Positions 31,653 through 33,336 of a stretch of DNA of 33,336 nucleotides are shown one piece after another. Position 1 is the stretch's first letter. Each line of letters opens with the position of its first letter. The notes beneath the pieces were generated by a model. The model saw nothing but the letters and a program-made list of their open reading frames with translations. It was not told the DNA's origin and made no database searches. Origin of the DNA: Candidatus Sumerlaeaceae bacterium (lineage in GTDB: Bacteria; Sumerlaeota; Sumerlaeia; Sumerlaeales; Sumerlaeaceae); assembly GCA_026418615.1 (NCBI GenBank), contig JAOAAY010000038.1:1-33336 (forward strand), given 5' to 3'. A program made the position numbers and the translations under genes.

Positions 31653-33287
31653 ATGGTCTCCGATGTGCGCGAAGCCACCGACACAATCCCCCTGCCCGCC
31701 GGCGGCAGCGCAGCCTTTGCGCGCCGCTACTTCCCCCATCTGTGCCGGCGTCCGTTTTGCGCCCTGCACCTTGATTCGTTCGCGCGCTACGACGCGCTGG
31801 CCTCCGGCCCCATCCTCACGCGGACCGGTACGCGCTTCGCCCTCGCCGCGCCCCGCGGCGCCGCCAAGTCCACCATCCACTCGCTCATCCTCCCGCTGCT
31901 CGACCTGTGCCTCGGGCGTGAGCGCCACATCGTGCTGATCAGCGCCACACTCGCGCAGGCGCGCACACGCCTGCGCAACCTGCGTCTCGAACTCGAGCGC
32001 AACGACGCGCTACGCGCCGACCATCCCCGGCTGACCGAGACGGAAAAACCATGGAATCGCCACAGCCTCAGCGCCGCCGGCGCACTCATCGAGGTCTTCG
32101 GCGCCGGCGCAGAGATCCGCGGCATCGGCCACGCGGGCTTCCGCCCCACCAAGATCATCCTCGACGACGCCGAGGACTCGCGCCGCGTGGCCACCGGCCG
32201 CGCCCGGCGCGCCACCGCCGACTGGTATTCTGAAGTCATCGAAAACCTGGGCGACACATACACCCACATCGAGGTCATCGGCACCATCCTCCATCCCCAA
32301 TCGCTACTCGCCACCCTGCTCGCGAGAGCGGACTTCACGGGGCGCCTCTACCGCAGCGTGGAGAGTTGGGCCGACCGCGCCGACCTCTGGGCCGAGTGGC
32401 GCCTGCGGCTGATGGATCCGCTCGATCCCGACCGTCTCGCCACCGCCCACGCCTTCTTCGAGCACCACCGCGGCGAGATGCTCCGCGGCGCGCGCGTACT
32501 CTGGCCCGAACGCGAAGACTACGAAGCCCTCATGATCCAGTGCGCCCTGCGCGGCCGCCGCGCCTTCTTCAAGGAAAAGCAAAACGCCCCGTTCGACGAC
32601 GAAACGCGCCTGTTCCGCACGGCCGAGTGGCGCACTTTTGTCCTGCGCGACGGGTATCTGTGGCCGTGGGTCGAGGCCGGACGCGAAACCGCCGAGGCCG
32701 ACGCCGCGCCCCGACCCCTCGCCGCCCTGCGCGACCTGCAGATCTTCGGTTTTCTCGACCCGGCCATGTGCGAGACCTCGCGCAGCGACTACGCCGCCAT
32801 CGCCACCGTGGGGCGCGATGCCGCCGGCCTGCTCTATGTGCTCGACCTCTGGATGACGCGCGCCACCCCTGAGGCGCAGGTGCGCCGCGCCTTCGACCTC
32901 CACGAGGCGTGGAACTACGCCCTCTTCGGCGTCGAGACCAATCAGGCGCAGCAACTGTTCGCGGCCGAGTTCGAACGCGAACGCCAAGCGCGCCGCGCCG
33001 CCGGACGCCCCTGGCAACTGCCCCTGCATTGCGTCAAACAAACCGCGCCCAAACGCGCACGCATCGCCCGCCTCGAGCACCCCGCCGGCGCCGGGTGGCT
33101 ACTCTTCTCGCGCGAACTGCCCGAAGAGTTCCGCCAGCAGGCTGACGAGTACCCCGGCGGACTCCACGACGACGGCCTCGACGCGCTCGCAGAAGCCGTC
33201 CGCCTTGCCAGCGACACCGCTCCGGCGCCTCAGCCCATCCGCCCCATCCGCCGCATCCCGCCCTGCAAAGGGCTGACAGGCTACTGA
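31653..33287 (+). CDS. Phage-type terminase large subunit
   Basis: A 544-residue DNA-packaging motor with an N-terminal ATPase and a C-terminal RNase H-like nuclease. Walker A is APRGAAKST (about residues 66-74), Walker B plus catalytic Glu is KIILDDAED (167-175), and a coupling GTILH follows. Nuclease acidic residues appear in FGFLDPAMC, GVETN and HDDGLDALAEAV. All motifs are intact, so it is unlikely to be a decayed remnant. The ATG at 31653 is preferred to a TTG at 31644; neither has a strong ribosome site. No small terminase, portal or integrase is seen before it, and the right side is cut by the window. It could begin a prophage or a gene-transfer-agent-like cluster. Codon use and the missing ACGT/AGCT match the chromosome. 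Confidence 0.88.
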   Translation: MVSDVREATDTIPLPAGGSAAFARRYFPHLCRRPFCALHLDSFARYDALASGPILTRTGTRFALAAPRGAAKSTIHSLILPLLDLCLGRERHIVLISATLAQARTRLRNLRLELERNDALRADHPRLTETEKPWNRHSLSAAGALIEVFGAGAEIRGIGHAGFRPTKIILDDAEDSRRVATGRARRATADWYSEVIENLGDTYTHIEVIGTILHPQSLLATLLARADFTGRLYRSVESWADRADLWAEWRLRLMDPLDPDRLATAHAFFEHHRGEMLRGARVLWPEREDYEALMIQCALRGRRAFFKEKQNAPFDDETRLFRTAEWRTFVLRDGYLWPWVEAGRETAEADAAPRPLAALRDLQIFGFLDPAMCETSRSDYAAIATVGRDAAGLLYVLDLWMTRATPEAQVRRAFDLHEAWNYALFGVETNQAQQLFAAEFERERQARRAAGRPWQLPLHCVKQTAPKRARIARLEHPAGAGWLLFSRELPEEFRQQADEYPGGLHDDGLDALAEAVRLASDTAPAPQPIRPIRRIPPCKGLTGY

Positions 33288-33336
33288 GAGCCAGTACCCG
33301 CACGAAACGGAAAACCCTTTACCCACAATCCCAGCC

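Noticed and set aside
1..33336. tRNA, rRNA or CRISPR array
   Set aside because: All gaps are under 300 bases, and none shows a cloverleaf with a CCA end, an rRNA-like stretch, or regularly spaced repeats.

Overview
The window is GC-rich bacterial DNA from a Gram-negative-type organism. It encodes large secreted beta-helix proteins, a flotillin/PspA envelope system, a ROK regulator with glucosamine-6-phosphate deaminase, and a DUF4954 protein. The mix suits an uncultivated lineage near the PVC/FCB groups (Sumerlaeota, Kiritimatiellota/Lentisphaerota or Hydrogenedentota are candidates). This placement rests on gene content alone and is uncertain. Nearly all of the window looks chromosomal and densely coded; the only phage-type gene is a complete terminase large subunit at the right end.

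Layout. 1-4162: 3' part of a patatin-like lipase; a phosphohexomutase translationally coupled to a small ribbon-helix-helix-like protein (minus strand); a lone EutN/CcmL microcompartment vertex protein; and an unrecognised helical protein. 4389-9841 (plus strand): ROK regulator, nagB, DUF4954 protein, ybeY and a secreted FKBP-type isomerase, with strong intercistronic hairpins and two clear intrinsic terminators. 10067-14505 (minus strand): a DnaE-family polymerase under a textbook GAAC-N4-GTTC LexA box, preceded by an isoprenylcysteine methyltransferase-like membrane protein. 14680-15459: a short-chain dehydrogenase. 15752-24595: two neighbouring giant secreted beta-helix proteins (1005 and 1896 aa) that share an unfamiliar C-terminal domain of about 468 residues. 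24772-26525 (minus strand): amt-glnK ammonium module. 26744-27754: a class A beta-lactamase-like serine hydrolase. 27875-31491: an operon of XRE regulator, NfeD/YuaF-like membrane protein, flotillin and PspA. 31653-33287: terminase large subunit.

The most unusual signal belongs to the DNA rather than to a gene. Reading the whole window, I found no ACGT and no AGCT, although base composition predicts roughly a hundred of each. Coding sequence is bent to avoid them: Asp/Asn/His/Tyr before Val is written NAT-GTN in a genome that otherwise prefers NAC, and Glu/Gln/Lys-Leu is written GAG-TTG or GAA-CTG, never GAG-CTG. The absence also covers the lower-GC beta-helix segment and the terminase, so these stretches have shared the same pressure. 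The second candidate for an undescribed system is the beta-helix pair with its duplicated C-terminal domain and its own near-consensus promoter and palindrome.
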